A DNA stretch of 64,000 nt from Gallaecimonas mangrovi (lineage in GTDB: Bacteria; Pseudomonadota; Gammaproteobacteria; Enterobacterales; Gallaecimonadaceae), in the NCBI RefSeq assembly GCF_003367375.1, contig NZ_CP031416.1, positions 2,239,501-2,303,500 on the forward strand. Reading direction: 5' to 3'. Of this stretch, positions 20,253 through 29,686 are shown one piece after another (position 1 is the stretch's first letter; every line of letters begins with the position of its first letter). The notes under the pieces were generated by a model. The model ran no database searches and was not told where the DNA came from. It saw only the letters and a program-made list of their open reading frames with translations. A program made the position numbers and the translations under genes.

Positions 20253-20827
20253 TTAAAAAGCTCCACATTGTCGCCACTGCCCACATCCAGCTTTTTCGCC
20301 ATTTGATGTTCACGATTTTCGAGGGTGTTGTTGGCAAGATGGTTAAGGGTTTTGATCCAGGCCTTACCGATAGTGGGCTCAAATAACACCTTGCGGGGCA
20401 AGAAGCCCCCCAAGGATTCTGCCACCACTTGGTAGCCCTCACGTTCGACAAAGCGGCGTACAAACTCCATATTCATGTCGCCAATTTTGCCCTGGCCAAA
20501 TACCCGGGCTCCGCCGAACAGTTTGACCTTTAACCTTTCCCGCCGCGCCCCAAGCTTGATAAGACCATTGACCAGGCTTTCCATGGCATGGGTGCCATAG
20601 CGGTTGCTTTTCGATAAGGGTTCAAGGCCGCCTTTGTCTTCCGGCAGCATAAAATGGTTAAGCCCGCCGACCATGGCAACCGGATCCCAGATACAGGCGC
20701 AAACACATGAGCCCAAGGTTGTTGCAATAAGCTCATCACCACCGGTCACAAAATATTCGCCAGGCAATACCTTGACCATTTGTCGCTCACGAGACGGGTC
20801 AAAAAAACGTTTCACAGCAAGACTCAC
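20249..20827 (-). CDS. cheD: Chemoreceptor glutamine deamidase
   Basis: Deamidates receptor glutamines. 192 residues with the catalytic Cys in TLGSCVCACIWDP, the His in NHFMLP and the typical KLFGGARVFG block. The C-terminus is DNVELFK. Overlaps cheR upstream and cheB downstream by ATGA in each case, which points to tight translational coupling. Confidence 0.96.
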   Translation of the reverse strand: MSLAVKRFFDPSRERQMVKVLPGEYFVTGGDELIATTLGSCVCACIWDPVAMVGGLNHFMLPEDKGGLEPLSKSNRYGTHAMESLVNGLIKLGARRERLKVKLFGGARVFGQGKIGDMNMEFVRRFVEREGYQVVAESLGGFLPRKVLFEPTIGKAWIKTLNHLANNTLENREHQMAKKLDVGSGDNVELFK

Positions 20828-21639
20828 AGCGCTACCTTCTGATAAATCGTTTTACCTATAGAGCAAAAACCACGCTGGTCTTTCTCCAATCCTTCGGCAT
20901 GGCCGAGCAGCAGATACCCACCCATTTTTAGATGCTGAGAAAAACGCTCTACCAGCTTCTTCTGGGTCGGTCTGTCGAAATAAATCATCACGTTTCGACA
21001 AAAAATCACGTCAAAGTCCTGCTTAAAAGGCCAAGGGCCAATCAAGTTCAGTTGCCTAAAGGTAATGCGTTCGCGAAGGGCACTGCGGGGCTGCATTAAC
21101 CCCTTTGAACGGCCTTTGCCCTTTAAAAAAGTGTGCTTAAGAATGGCGTTTGGAATACTGCTGGCTTCGTTTACGTCATAAAGTCCGCTTTCGGCACTCG
21201 CCAGCACCTGGGTGTTAAGATCCGTTGCCAAAATACGGTCATTGAGCCTGCCCATACTCACTAGCTGCGCCGCAATAGAGTAAGGCTCTTCCCCGGTTGA
21301 ACAGGCTGATGACCAAATTCGCAGTGGCCCTGGGTGTTCCATTGCCAGCTCGGCCAAAAACTCAAAATGATGGCCCTCGCGGAAAAACTGCGTTTTATTG
21401 GTGGTTAGGGCATTAATAAACAGCACCTGTTCGCCCTTATCACCATCCAAGTGCAGTAAATACTGGGAAAAATCTTTCAGCCCCAGCTCACGGATACGCC
21501 GGCTAAGGCGGCTGTAGACCATTTTGTCTTTTTGCTCTGAAAGCCGGATGCCAGCCAAAGCAAAAATACGTTCACGGATAAAGGCAAAATCCGTTGGCGT
21601 AAAGACAAACCCGTCCGTCGGATTTAGAAGGCTTCCCAT
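20824..21639 (-). CDS. cheR: Chemoreceptor glutamate methyltransferase
   Basis: SAM-dependent methylation of receptor glutamates. 271 residues: N-terminal helical CheR domain (about 10-70) and methyltransferase domain with WSSACSTGEEPYSIA (SAM loop) and DVIFCRNVMIYFD. Its start codon lies inside the last codons of the receptor gene (16-nt overlap). Confidence 0.97.
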   Translation of the reverse strand: MGSLLNPTDGFVFTPTDFAFIRERIFALAGIRLSEQKDKMVYSRLSRRIRELGLKDFSQYLLHLDGDKGEQVLFINALTTNKTQFFREGHHFEFLAELAMEHPGPLRIWSSACSTGEEPYSIAAQLVSMGRLNDRILATDLNTQVLASAESGLYDVNEASSIPNAILKHTFLKGKGRSKGLMQPRSALRERITFRQLNLIGPWPFKQDFDVIFCRNVMIYFDRPTQKKLVERFSQHLKMGGYLLLGHAEGLEKDQRGFCSIGKTIYQKVAL

Positions 21640-24035
21640 TCCTCACCCTCATCGGCCAATTTCCCTTTACCCGCTTTGGCTTTTGGTGCGGCCGCTTTGG
21701 GGGCCGGTGCTCTGGTGGGTTTAGCAACGGTTGCTGCCACCGGCTTTTTCGCGGCCTGTTGTGGCGCCGTTTGCTCGAGCATTTCACCGTTAAAGAATGC
21801 CATTAACTGCACCAGTTGCCGCGCTTCATCCAGCAACGATTCAGACGAGGCTGCCGCTTCTTCGACTAAGGCTGCATTTTGTTGTGTCATCTCATCCATT
21901 TGGGTAACGGCGCGGCTGACCTCATCAATGCCCGTTGCCTGTTCTTGGCTGGCAATATCGATTTCTTTCATCAGCTTGGTGACTTCTTCAACGGCAGTCA
22001 CAATCTCGGTTAGCCGGTGCCCGGAATCCCCCACCAGCTTCGAACCTTGAGACACTTTTGCCACAGAGTCTTGAATTAAGGCTTTGATTTCTTTAGCGGC
22101 ACCGGCACTACGCTGGGCAAGGTTACGTACCTCTGAGGCCACGACAGCAAAACCGCGACCCTGCTCGCCGGCGCGGGCCGCTTCAACCGCTGCATTAAGG
22201 GCCAGCAAGTTGGTTTGAAAGGCAATTTCATCAATCACACCGATAATATCGGCGATTTTACGGCTGGCACTTTCTATCTCGGTCATGGCGCCTACCGCTT
22301 GCGTTACCACCTCGCCGCCTTCACGGGCGCGAACCATGGCGTCTTGCGCTTGGTGATTCGCTTGGCGAGCATTATCGGCACTGCTTTTCACCTGCGCCGA
22401 CAGCTCTTCCATACTGGCGGCTGTTTCTTCAAGGCTTGATGCTTGTTCTTCGGTACGCTGCGATAAATCGTTATTGCCCTGGGCTATTTCGGTTGAGGCA
22501 TTGGTGACTTTGGCAGCGGCGGTGTTGATCTGCGACACCATGTCACGCAGGTTCTCAATGGTGGTATTGACCGCGGTTGCTAAACGCCCAAATTCCCCTT
22601 CAAACTCGGTAGACATATTTTGGTTCAGGTCACCCTGCGCCATCGCGCTCATCACCTGAATGCTGTCACTTATAGGCATCACAATGGCTTCAAGCAAACT
22701 GTTGATGCCCTCGCCTAAGTTTTTCATAAACCCTTGATACTGGCTGACATTAATGCGCTCGGTCAGCTCACCTTCGGTGGCTTTCGCGATAAGCGAGCCA
22801 ATTTGTCGCTGCGCATCCTGCACCTCGGTAATGTCCATCCACTGCACCGCAGTACCGATGTGTTTGCCGACCGAGTCACGCATGGCGATAACGGTTAGCT
22901 GGAACTCCAGATCCCCAACTTTAATGGATGCGGTATGCGGCAGTTGCTCAGGGTCATTGATAATGCCGCGTTGGTGTTTGGGGTTCTTATGGAAGCGGTC
23001 AATATTTTCGCCAATCAGCTTACTTACTGAAAAGCCTGGGAAAATTTGCGAAAGCGCGGCTTCGCGAGATTCCAGCAGCGCCACCAGTGACGGATTCATA
23101 AAGACAATTCGGCCATTAAGGTCGGCCATCATCAGGTTGGTGGTCATGCCCATCACTGCCGATGTCAGGCGGCCAACCTCTAATTGCCGTGCCCTTTCAT
23201 CGGTGACATCTCGCCATTCTAAGGTATTGCCGATATAGGCACTTTTGCCATCCATGATGGTGGAGACATTGAGTTCAATAATCACATCATCAATGGTGAT
23301 ATCGGTGCGGTAGGGTAAGTTATTGGGGTTGGCCAATAGTTTACGCTGGTGTTCTGGCCGCTGGTGAAACTCGTCAATGCAGCGCCCCATCAGCCAATCG
23401 AGTTCGGCGCGAAAATCCGGCCATACCTGGCGAAACTTCAATTCTTGGGCGGCAAACAAATCCAATGAGGCTTGGTTGACATAGGTAATTAAAAAGTCGC
23501 GGTCGATAGTGACAATAGCGGTTTGCACCTGATCAACCGTTGAGCGCAAACGGGCAATATCACTTTCTTGCTGGCGAAGCCCCGTGACATCCGCCCATTC
23601 CAGGCTGGACCCTACGTATTGGCCGCCGCCATCCATAATGGCGCCAACCGTCAGTTCAAGCTTCAAAGGACCAATGGTGATGTCGGTTTGGTAGGGCAAG
23701 TTGCTCGGGTCACCCAACAACTTGCGTTGATGGCTGGGATCTTTATGAAAACCATCAATACAGCGCCCCATCATAAAGTCACTGGACGCTTTAAAATCTG
23801 GCCAAATCGACTGGAAAATCTTTTCGTTTTTCTTGAAAAGCTCAAGGCTTTGCCGATTGATGTAGGTAATACGAAGCTCCCTGTCGACAATCATCATTGC
23901 CGTTTGAGTTGAATCAAGCGCCGCTTTAAGGTGGGCTTTACTGATGCCCTTATCATCATCCTTGTGAACGCCAAGGCGGCCACTTTGGCGAGAGAAGAGT
24001 TGGCCAAGCTTTTTCATTGATGAGGTTACGGACAT
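21624..24035 (-). CDS. Cytoplasmic methyl-accepting chemotaxis protein with three tandem PAS domains
   Basis: Soluble chemoreceptor, 803 residues with no membrane segment or signal peptide. Three PAS repeats of about 120 residues (35-155, 162-280, 290-408) share IWPDF/VWPDF and MGRCIDxFHxxPxHQRKLL motifs, so they arose by internal duplication; the third is more diverged. A HAMP-like region (about 410-505) leads to the signalling hairpin tip EIAFQTNLLALNAAVEAARA. The very C-terminus EWEAF is of the xWxxF type that tethers CheR/CheB (NWETF in E. coli). The ligand is unknown; PAS and cytoplasmic location suggest redox, oxygen or a metabolite. Position in the operon is like the receptor of Vibrio cholerae cluster III. 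Confidence 0.93.
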   Translation of the reverse strand: MSVTSSMKKLGQLFSRQSGRLGVHKDDDKGISKAHLKAALDSTQTAMMIVDRELRITYINRQSLELFKKNEKIFQSIWPDFKASSDFMMGRCIDGFHKDPSHQRKLLGDPSNLPYQTDITIGPLKLELTVGAIMDGGGQYVGSSLEWADVTGLRQQESDIARLRSTVDQVQTAIVTIDRDFLITYVNQASLDLFAAQELKFRQVWPDFRAELDWLMGRCIDEFHQRPEHQRKLLANPNNLPYRTDITIDDVIIELNVSTIMDGKSAYIGNTLEWRDVTDERARQLEVGRLTSAVMGMTTNLMMADLNGRIVFMNPSLVALLESREAALSQIFPGFSVSKLIGENIDRFHKNPKHQRGIINDPEQLPHTASIKVGDLEFQLTVIAMRDSVGKHIGTAVQWMDITEVQDAQRQIGSLIAKATEGELTERINVSQYQGFMKNLGEGINSLLEAIVMPISDSIQVMSAMAQGDLNQNMSTEFEGEFGRLATAVNTTIENLRDMVSQINTAAAKVTNASTEIAQGNNDLSQRTEEQASSLEETAASMEELSAQVKSSADNARQANHQAQDAMVRAREGGEVVTQAVGAMTEIESASRKIADIIGVIDEIAFQTNLLALNAAVEAARAGEQGRGFAVVASEVRNLAQRSAGAAKEIKALIQDSVAKVSQGSKLVGDSGHRLTEIVTAVEEVTKLMKEIDIASQEQATGIDEVSRAVTQMDEMTQQNAALVEEAAASSESLLDEARQLVQLMAFFNGEMLEQTAPQQAAKKPVAATVAKPTRAPAPKAAAPKAKAGKGKLADEGEEWEAF

Positions 24036-24508
24036 GAGGGACTCTCCTCTTTGGCTAGAGCGCTATCTACAATTGAAAAAATTTCATCAAGATCAAAAAG
24101 ATGCTCAACATCTAACATCAACAGCAGATCGTCATTTACCGCCATCACCCCTTTTACTGCGCCCATGGCAAGACGTTTGCCCATGGGGGGCGGTGGCTTA
24201 AGCTGGCTATCGGAGGGCTGGACAACGTCAGCCACAGCATCCACCACTAGCCCCAGCATTGGCCCGTCGCCTTGCTGCACCACAATCACAACGGTGGTGA
24301 CATCAATGGCAGTACGACCAAGCCCTAAACGCCAGCCCAAATCAATGACCGGCATCGGGCTTTCTCGCAACATCACCAACCCCAATAAATGCTTGGGGGC
24401 ATCTGGCATCTTGCGTGGCTTTTGCCAGCCACGAATTTCCCTGACCACATTAATGGGCAATGCAAAAAGCTCCTCGCCACACTGGAAGGTTAAGAGTTCA
24501 GGCTGCAT
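24026..24508 (-). CDS. cheW: Chemotaxis coupling protein CheW (second copy)
   Basis: Adapter between receptors and CheA. About 160 residues from the ATG at 24508, which has GGAG 8-10 nt upstream; an upstream ATG at 24529 is less likely. CheW blocks: LLTFQCGEELFALPINVVREIRGW, LGLVMLRESPMPVIDLGWRL, and GLVVDAVADVV. Overlaps the first cheW by 11 nt and the receptor gene by 10 nt. Confidence 0.93.
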   Translation of the reverse strand: MQPELLTFQCGEELFALPINVVREIRGWQKPRKMPDAPKHLLGLVMLRESPMPVIDLGWRLGLGRTAIDVTTVVIVVQQGDGPMLGLVVDAVADVVQPSDSQLKPPPPMGKRLAMGAVKGVMAVNDDLLLMLDVEHLFDLDEIFSIVDSALAKEESPSCP

Positions 24509-24947
24509 GGTCACCCTCTCCTTGCGCAACGGTATGAAGATCCATCAAGGCATCGACATCCAGCACCGCAACCACTTGCCGTTGATGGCGCACCAGCGTT
24601 TGTAAAAACGGCAGCACCGCACTGTGGCCCAACTTGCTGGTAACGGCATCTTGTTCACTGAGCACCAGCACATCAGCAACCGCATCAACAACCAGCCCCA
24701 TTAACCGCTCTTCGCCATTGCCCAAAATTAAGGTAACGGTGTTCATATCGACATTGGCGTCACCAATGCCAAACCGCAGCCGTAAATCGACAATGGGTAC
24801 TATCATGCCGCGCAGGTTAATGACTCCGGTGACGTAGTCGGCCACCGCCGGTAGCCGCGTTGGTGCGGCCCAAACCCTTATTTCCCGCACCCGCAGGATG
24901 TCTACGGCAAAACGCTCATTGCCCAGTAAAAACGTCAGACATTCCAT
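24498..24947 (-). CDS. cheW: Chemotaxis coupling protein CheW (first copy)
   Basis: 149 residues: LTFLLGNERFAVDILRVREI, VTGVINLRGMIVPIVDLRLRFG and GLVVDAVADVL are canonical. GGAGGG precedes the start. It is closer to classical CheW (the NLRG motif is kept) than the second copy (MLRE), so the two adapters are diverged and may occupy different places in the array. Confidence 0.95.
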   Translation of the reverse strand: MECLTFLLGNERFAVDILRVREIRVWAAPTRLPAVADYVTGVINLRGMIVPIVDLRLRFGIGDANVDMNTVTLILGNGEERLMGLVVDAVADVLVLSEQDAVTSKLGHSAVLPFLQTLVRHQRQVVAVLDVDALMDLHTVAQGEGDHAA

Positions 24948-24957
24948 GGTCGCCCTC

Positions 24958-26994
24958 CTATGCCGCCGTTACCGCGTCGGCTTTACCGCCTTGGGCCATA
25001 CGCCGCGCCACCAAGCCTGGCACATCCAAAATCAAACAGACTTGGCCGTCACCCAAAATGGTGGCGCCAGAGATACCTGGCAGCCGCCGAAAGTTCTGTT
25101 CTAACGACTTAATAACTACCTGCTGCTGCGCCAATAAGGCATCCACCACTAAACCTAACTTGCGCCCGGCCGCTTCCACCACGCACAGCAAAGGTATTGG
25201 CCCGGGCTCGCCGCGGGTGCCTAATAATTCGGATAACCACACCACCGGTAATGTTTGCTGGCGTAGTTGGTAAAACACCACACCGCCGCCGGCTTTGATA
25301 AGGCAGTCGGTGTCGAGCTTTAACGACTCAACGATATTGATAAGGGGAATAACGAAAAGCTCTTCACCAACCGCTACCAGTTGGCCGTCAAGAATGGCCA
25401 TGGTTAACGGCAGGCGAATACGAAAACGGGTGCCTTTGCCAAGCTTTGAGGTGATTTCAACGCTGCCGCCAAGGTCGCTGATATTGCGCTTGACCACATC
25501 CATACCCACCCCGCGGCCAGAAAGGTCAGACACGGCTGCGGCCGTAGAAAAACCCGGGGCAAAAATCAGGTCGTAAATTTGGGCGTCACTGAATTCGTCG
25601 ATGCGCCGGTCGCGGGTGATGGCAAGGTCTTTTTCGACGGCTTTATTCCAAAGCTTTTGCTTATCAAGGCCGGCACCGTCATCTTCAATATCAATCACCA
25701 CATTCCCCCCTTCATGACAGGCCGAAAGGGTTAAGGTGCCGCCAGCGTCCTTGCCGTTATTGCGCCTGGCGTCAGGCATTTCAATGCCATGGTCCAAAGC
25801 GTTTCTGACCATATGCACCAAAGGGTCGCCAATACGCTCCAAGACGGTTTTATCCAGCTCGGTGTGCTCACCGACCATTTTTAGGGTGACGTCCTTGCCA
25901 AGCTGTTGGCTGATATCGCGAACCAAGCGGGGAAAACGGTTAAAGGCAAAACTGATAGGCAGCATGCGAATACCCAGTACGCTTTCTTGCAAGGCCTTGG
26001 TGTTGCTTTTAAGCAGGGAAAGCCCACGCGCCAAGCGCTCTTGGGTGTCCTCGCCGTCGGTACCTTCCAACGACGCCAGCATCGACTGGGTTATGACCAG
26101 CTCACCCACCAGATTAATAAGCTGGTCGATTTTGCGAATATCGATACGAATACTTTGTTCAGGCGCGCTGCGCGCGGGCGCCGCCGCTTTCGGCGGTTCG
26201 CTTGCGACTGGTTGAGGCTGTGCGGATGAAACGGCGGCGGTTACAGCCAATGGCTCGGCGTCGGTGAGCACCGGCGCGGGCGACGCTGTGGTTTGGCGGC
26301 TTAGGTTAACGTCGCACTCGCCCTCAACCCAATCAAAGATCTCTAAAATCTCAGACTCATCAATGTCGCCAGGCCCGGTAAGAGACCAACTTAAATAGCA
26401 AAGCTGCGGATCGTAGTCGGCGTCATAAAGGCGGCCAAAATTGCACTGCTTTACCTGCATGCCAAGCTCTGCCAGTTCGCGCAGCAACCGCACCGGATCG
26501 TTACCGCTGGCCAGCATATCGGCATGGGGCACAAACTCGAGCTGCCAGTCGGCGCCTTCGGTGGTCGCCGTGGTGGCAACTGCCGTGTCAGGTAGCGCCG
26601 CCTCGCCTTTACCTAAGGCCGCTTGGAGCTGCTGGCTAATGTCTTCGGCATTGGGGCTACTGCCATTACCACCCGCTTCAGCGTCGCTTCGCATCTGCGC
26701 AATAACATCGGTAGCTTTAAGCATCAATGCCACCAATGCCGGGGTGGATTGGCGCTGACCGCTTCGCAGCTCATCAAGCAAGGTTTCCAAATGGTGAGTA
26801 AAACGGCTCATTTCACTCAACCCAAAGGTACCAGCCCCGCCTTTTATGGAATGGGCAGCCCTGAACACCTTATTGATGGAGTCATCGTCAGCAAGGCCGG
26901 CTTCCAAGGCGAGCAATTCGGCTTCCAACACCTCAAGGTTTTCGGCGCACTCTTGCAAAAAGATCTGGCGAAAGCGATCCATGTCCAGTTCCAT
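24958..26994 (-). CDS. cheA: Chemotaxis histidine kinase
   Basis: 678 residues with the standard order: HPt domain with His48 in FRAAHSIKGGAGTFG, a spacer region (about 140-270, Ala/Pro-rich part included), dimerisation domain (about 280-340), ATP-binding domain with MVRNALDHGIE and SGRGVGMDVVKRNI, and a CheW-like domain at the C-terminus. It phosphorylates CheY and CheB. The spacer holds a segment (about 150-240) with the look of a P2 or small regulatory domain. Start 8 nt after cheY. Confidence 0.97.
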   Translation of the reverse strand: MELDMDRFRQIFLQECAENLEVLEAELLALEAGLADDDSINKVFRAAHSIKGGAGTFGLSEMSRFTHHLETLLDELRSGQRQSTPALVALMLKATDVIAQMRSDAEAGGNGSSPNAEDISQQLQAALGKGEAALPDTAVATTATTEGADWQLEFVPHADMLASGNDPVRLLRELAELGMQVKQCNFGRLYDADYDPQLCYLSWSLTGPGDIDESEILEIFDWVEGECDVNLSRQTTASPAPVLTDAEPLAVTAAVSSAQPQPVASEPPKAAAPARSAPEQSIRIDIRKIDQLINLVGELVITQSMLASLEGTDGEDTQERLARGLSLLKSNTKALQESVLGIRMLPISFAFNRFPRLVRDISQQLGKDVTLKMVGEHTELDKTVLERIGDPLVHMVRNALDHGIEMPDARRNNGKDAGGTLTLSACHEGGNVVIDIEDDGAGLDKQKLWNKAVEKDLAITRDRRIDEFSDAQIYDLIFAPGFSTAAAVSDLSGRGVGMDVVKRNISDLGGSVEITSKLGKGTRFRIRLPLTMAILDGQLVAVGEELFVIPLINIVESLKLDTDCLIKAGGGVVFYQLRQQTLPVVWLSELLGTRGEPGPIPLLCVVEAAGRKLGLVVDALLAQQQVVIKSLEQNFRRLPGISGATILGDGQVCLILDVPGLVARRMAQGGKADAVTAA

Positions 26995-27002
26995 GACGAC
27001 CT

Positions 27003-27362
27003 CTATCGCACTTTATTGACGGTTTTTAATAAGGTGTCAGGATTAAACGGCTTGATTATCCATCCGGTGGCACCCGCCCCTTTGCCTTCAGCTTTTTTCT
27101 CGGGCGAGCTTTCTGTGGTCAGGATCAAGATAGGGGTAAATTGATAGCCCGGCAGTGCCCTAAGGGCTTTGGTCAGGCCAATACCGTCAAGGTTTGGCAT
27201 ATTCACGTCAGAGATCACCAAATCAAACTGGCGAGTTTGGGCGATCGCCAATGCTTTAGCGCCGTCTTCGGCACATTGCACGTCAAAACCGGCACTTTCG
27301 AGCGTAAATTGCACCATTTCGCGGATAGACGCAGAGTCATCCGCCGCAAGAATACTGGTCAT
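27003..27362 (-). CDS. cheY: CheY-type single-domain response regulator
   Basis: 119 residues; receiver only. Asp52 in VISDVNMPNLDG, the acidic pair in AADDS, Thr in LTTES and the Lys in WIIKPF are in place. Its stop/start region touches the upstream STAS gene at 27362, so it belongs to the operon. Whether it acts on a flagellar motor is unknown. Confidence 0.95.
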   Translation of the reverse strand: MTSILAADDSASIREMVQFTLESAGFDVQCAEDGAKALAIAQTRQFDLVISDVNMPNLDGIGLTKALRALPGYQFTPILILTTESSPEKKAEGKGAGATGWIIKPFNPDTLLKTVNKVR

Positions 27363-27628
27363 CAGGCTCCCTCTTGGACGCTGGGCAAAGAAAGTAAAGA
27401 ATCGACCCCTGCCAGGGCCGCAGCTTGGGTCAGCGCCTCGGAAGGCGATTCCCAGCTAAGGTGGTTGGCCAGTTTGAGTTTCAGCAGTAATTGCAGTCCG
27501 GCAACATCCACTTGGTGCACATCCTGCGCTTGAAGAGTCACTTCCTGTTTTTCATAACCTTTCCACTGCTCCCAGAGCTCGGCAATTTGGGCAACAGTCA
27601 GGCGTTGGGGTAAGCTAAGCTTTTCCAT
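27362..27628 (-). CDS. STAS-domain protein heading the chemotaxis operon
   Basis: About 88 residues from the ATG at 27628 (TTG at 27634 also possible). One STAS domain, recognised from VDVAGLQLLLKLK, where anti-anti-sigma factors have a phosphorylatable Ser: here that position is Val, so a serine-phosphorylation switch is unlikely. Small STAS genes next to cheY are known in cluster III/F7-type chemosensory operons. Upstream 27635-27748 should hold the operon promoter; I see TATAAC but no convincing -35. Confidence 0.8.
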   Translation of the reverse strand: MEKLSLPQRLTVAQIAELWEQWKGYEKQEVTLQAQDVHQVDVAGLQLLLKLKLANHLSWESPSEALTQAAALAGVDSLLSLPSVQEGA

Positions 27629-27748
27629 GTTCAACTTTCGTTAAAATTCCCCACTAGTTATAGCAAGGCATTAAAACTTTGCTGGCAATGAACGTAAAAA
27701 TGCTCAGCAGCGCAAATTGCTGCGCTAACCGTCAGTGGAAATAACACC

Positions 27749-28540
27749 GTGAGCCAACCCCGTATTCAGCGTCCCTTTTTTCGCCGAGGTCCCGATTACC
27801 GTTTTGGTGAAAATCAAAGCTTTGCCGATGTGCGCAATCAATTTGCACTGGCGGGAGTCAAGGTGGGGGCTTGGGTTACGAAAGAGGAGCAATACACGGC
27901 GGCGAACTTGGTGTTTGATGCACTGGCCGACCTGGCTTGGGTGATGAAGGTACCGCCGCAAACCCTCGGTTTACGCGGCCAATTGCAACTGGCATTCGGC
28001 ACCCGTGGCCAGCGCCATGCCCAGGCTCACTATGAACCGGCTACCCGCATTTTAGCCTTGGCAAAAAATGCCGGGGCTGGCGCCTTAGCCCATGAGTTTT
28101 GGCATGCCTTTGACCACCATATTGCCGGTAAGCTCTACCTCGACGCTGGCCCTTGGCAGTTGGCCTCCCATCTTTGGCTAGAACGCGATTGTTACCAGCC
28201 GCATCCGCTGAATGACAAGCTCACCCGTCTCTTTGCTACCGTGCTGTTAAGCGCCGATAGCAACAAGCCCAGCGACTATATGTATCGCGCCATGGCATTG
28301 GATGAGCAGCGGCAAAGCCTCTATTTCAGCCAGCCCACGGAATTGATGGCCCGGGCCTTCGAAGCTTGGGTACAAGATAATGGTGAAGTGACAAACCACT
28401 ACCTGGTTAGCGGCACCAAGCAAAGTGAGGCGGCGCGCCAAGGCGCCTTTCCCGAAGGAGCGCATCGCCGGCAATGTGCCAGTGCCTTTGCCAGCTACTT
28501 TACCGCCTTAGGCCAGGCCCTCAGCGGCGCATCAATATAA
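27749..28540 (+). CDS. CLCA_X-family protein with HEFWHAFDHH metallopeptidase-like motif
   Basis: 263 residues, GTG start at 27749. It matches my recollection of the gammaproteobacterial CLCA_X family (N-terminal FFRRGPDYRFG) and shares the LPD1-like core of polyvalent proteins: residues LAHEFWHAFDHH form an HExxH-type variant (HEFWH) typical of zinc peptidases. Function is unknown; no signal peptide or membrane segment. Its 3' end overlaps the convergent benE gene by 20 nt. Confidence 0.7.
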   Translation: MSQPRIQRPFFRRGPDYRFGENQSFADVRNQFALAGVKVGAWVTKEEQYTAANLVFDALADLAWVMKVPPQTLGLRGQLQLAFGTRGQRHAQAHYEPATRILALAKNAGAGALAHEFWHAFDHHIAGKLYLDAGPWQLASHLWLERDCYQPHPLNDKLTRLFATVLLSADSNKPSDYMYRAMALDEQRQSLYFSQPTELMARAFEAWVQDNGEVTNHYLVSGTKQSEAARQGAFPEGAHRRQCASAFASYFTALGQALSGASI

Positions 28541-29675
28541 GACTCAAGGCACCAATCACTAATCCCCAAAAAGCGCTGCCAATTCCCCAAAGACTCATGC
28601 CAGAAGCGGTAACCAGAAAGGTAATAAGGGCAGGCTCTGCGGTTTTAACGTCAGCCAGAGCGCCCTTTAAACTGCTGCCGATGGTGGCGATTAATGCCAG
28701 GCCCGCCAGGCTCATCACCAGCGCCTTTGGCATCGCCGCAAAAAGCGCGACGATGCTGGCCCCAAAGATCCCCGCCAAAAGATAAAAGCCGCCCGCAGCC
28801 ACCGCCGCTTTATAACGACTGGCACGCTGGCTACCCGCGTCCTCGCCCATGCAAATAGCCGCGGTAATGGCCGCCAGGTTAAAGGCAAAGCCACCGAAAG
28901 GTGCCAGCAGTAAATTAACCAAACCGGTACCGGTTAACACCTTGGAAATGGGCACATCAAACTGGTGGCTGCGCAGTACCGCCACCCCGGGCAGATTTTG
29001 GGACGCCATGGTAACCACAAAAAGCGGCAAGGCTACGCCAAGGGCACTAGCCCAAGAAAAGCGTGGCGTTAGCCAATGCGGCACCGCCAAAGACCAGTGC
29101 AAATTGGCGTGATCAAACAGCCCCAGCCCAAACGCCAACGCGGTGCCAGCCAGCAACACCAATAGCATCGAAAAACGCGGTAAAAACCGTTTGGCGAGCA
29201 AGTAAACCAGTAACATAACCCCCACCAGCAAAGGGCTTAGCGCCAGTTCTGTAAAAACGCCGATACCAAACTGCACCAAAATGCCCGCCAACATGGCGTT
29301 GGCAAGCGGCATGGGAATACGGTCCATGATCTTTTCAAACCAACCGGTCAAGCCACTGATTAAGATCAACAGCGCCGAAATAACAAAGGCGCCATAAGCC
29401 TCGGCCAGGCTATGCCCTGCCAACGCTGTTACCAGTAGCGCCGCACCGGGTGTTGACCAAGCGGTGAGTACCGGCACTTTATAACGAAGGGAGAACCCGG
29501 CGGAGGTGATGGCCATACCGAGCCCGAGCGCCAAGATCCAGGAGCCAATTTGCCCGTCACTGGCACCGGCAGCTTTGGCCGCCTGAAAAATGATGGCAAC
29601 CGAGCTGGTAAAGCCGACCAATACCGCCACAAAGCCGGTTGTTATATGGCTTAACTCAAAACCTTTGCGGCTCAT
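28521..29675 (-). CDS. BenE-family benzoate/H+ symporter-like transporter
   Basis: Inner-membrane permease of about 12 segments, 384 residues from the ATG at 29675 (CAAGGAGAGG just upstream). Typical blocks: GFTSSVAIIFQAA, AWSTPGAALLV, and LAAITAAICMGEDA. It is divergent from a SutR-like regulator, the same pair as ydcO/sutR(ydcN) in E. coli. The E. coli link to sulfur use suggests the substrate need not be benzoate. The operator pair in the shared promoter supports control by the neighbour. Confidence 0.9.
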   Translation of the reverse strand: MSRKGFELSHITTGFVAVLVGFTSSVAIIFQAAKAAGASDGQIGSWILALGLGMAITSAGFSLRYKVPVLTAWSTPGAALLVTALAGHSLAEAYGAFVISALLILISGLTGWFEKIMDRIPMPLANAMLAGILVQFGIGVFTELALSPLLVGVMLLVYLLAKRFLPRFSMLLVLLAGTALAFGLGLFDHANLHWSLAVPHWLTPRFSWASALGVALPLFVVTMASQNLPGVAVLRSHQFDVPISKVLTGTGLVNLLLAPFGGFAFNLAAITAAICMGEDAGSQRASRYKAAVAAGGFYLLAGIFGASIVALFAAMPKALVMSLAGLALIATIGSSLKGALADVKTAEPALITFLVTASGMSLWGIGSAFWGLVIGALSLILMRR

Positions 29676-29686
29676 GGCCTCTCCTT

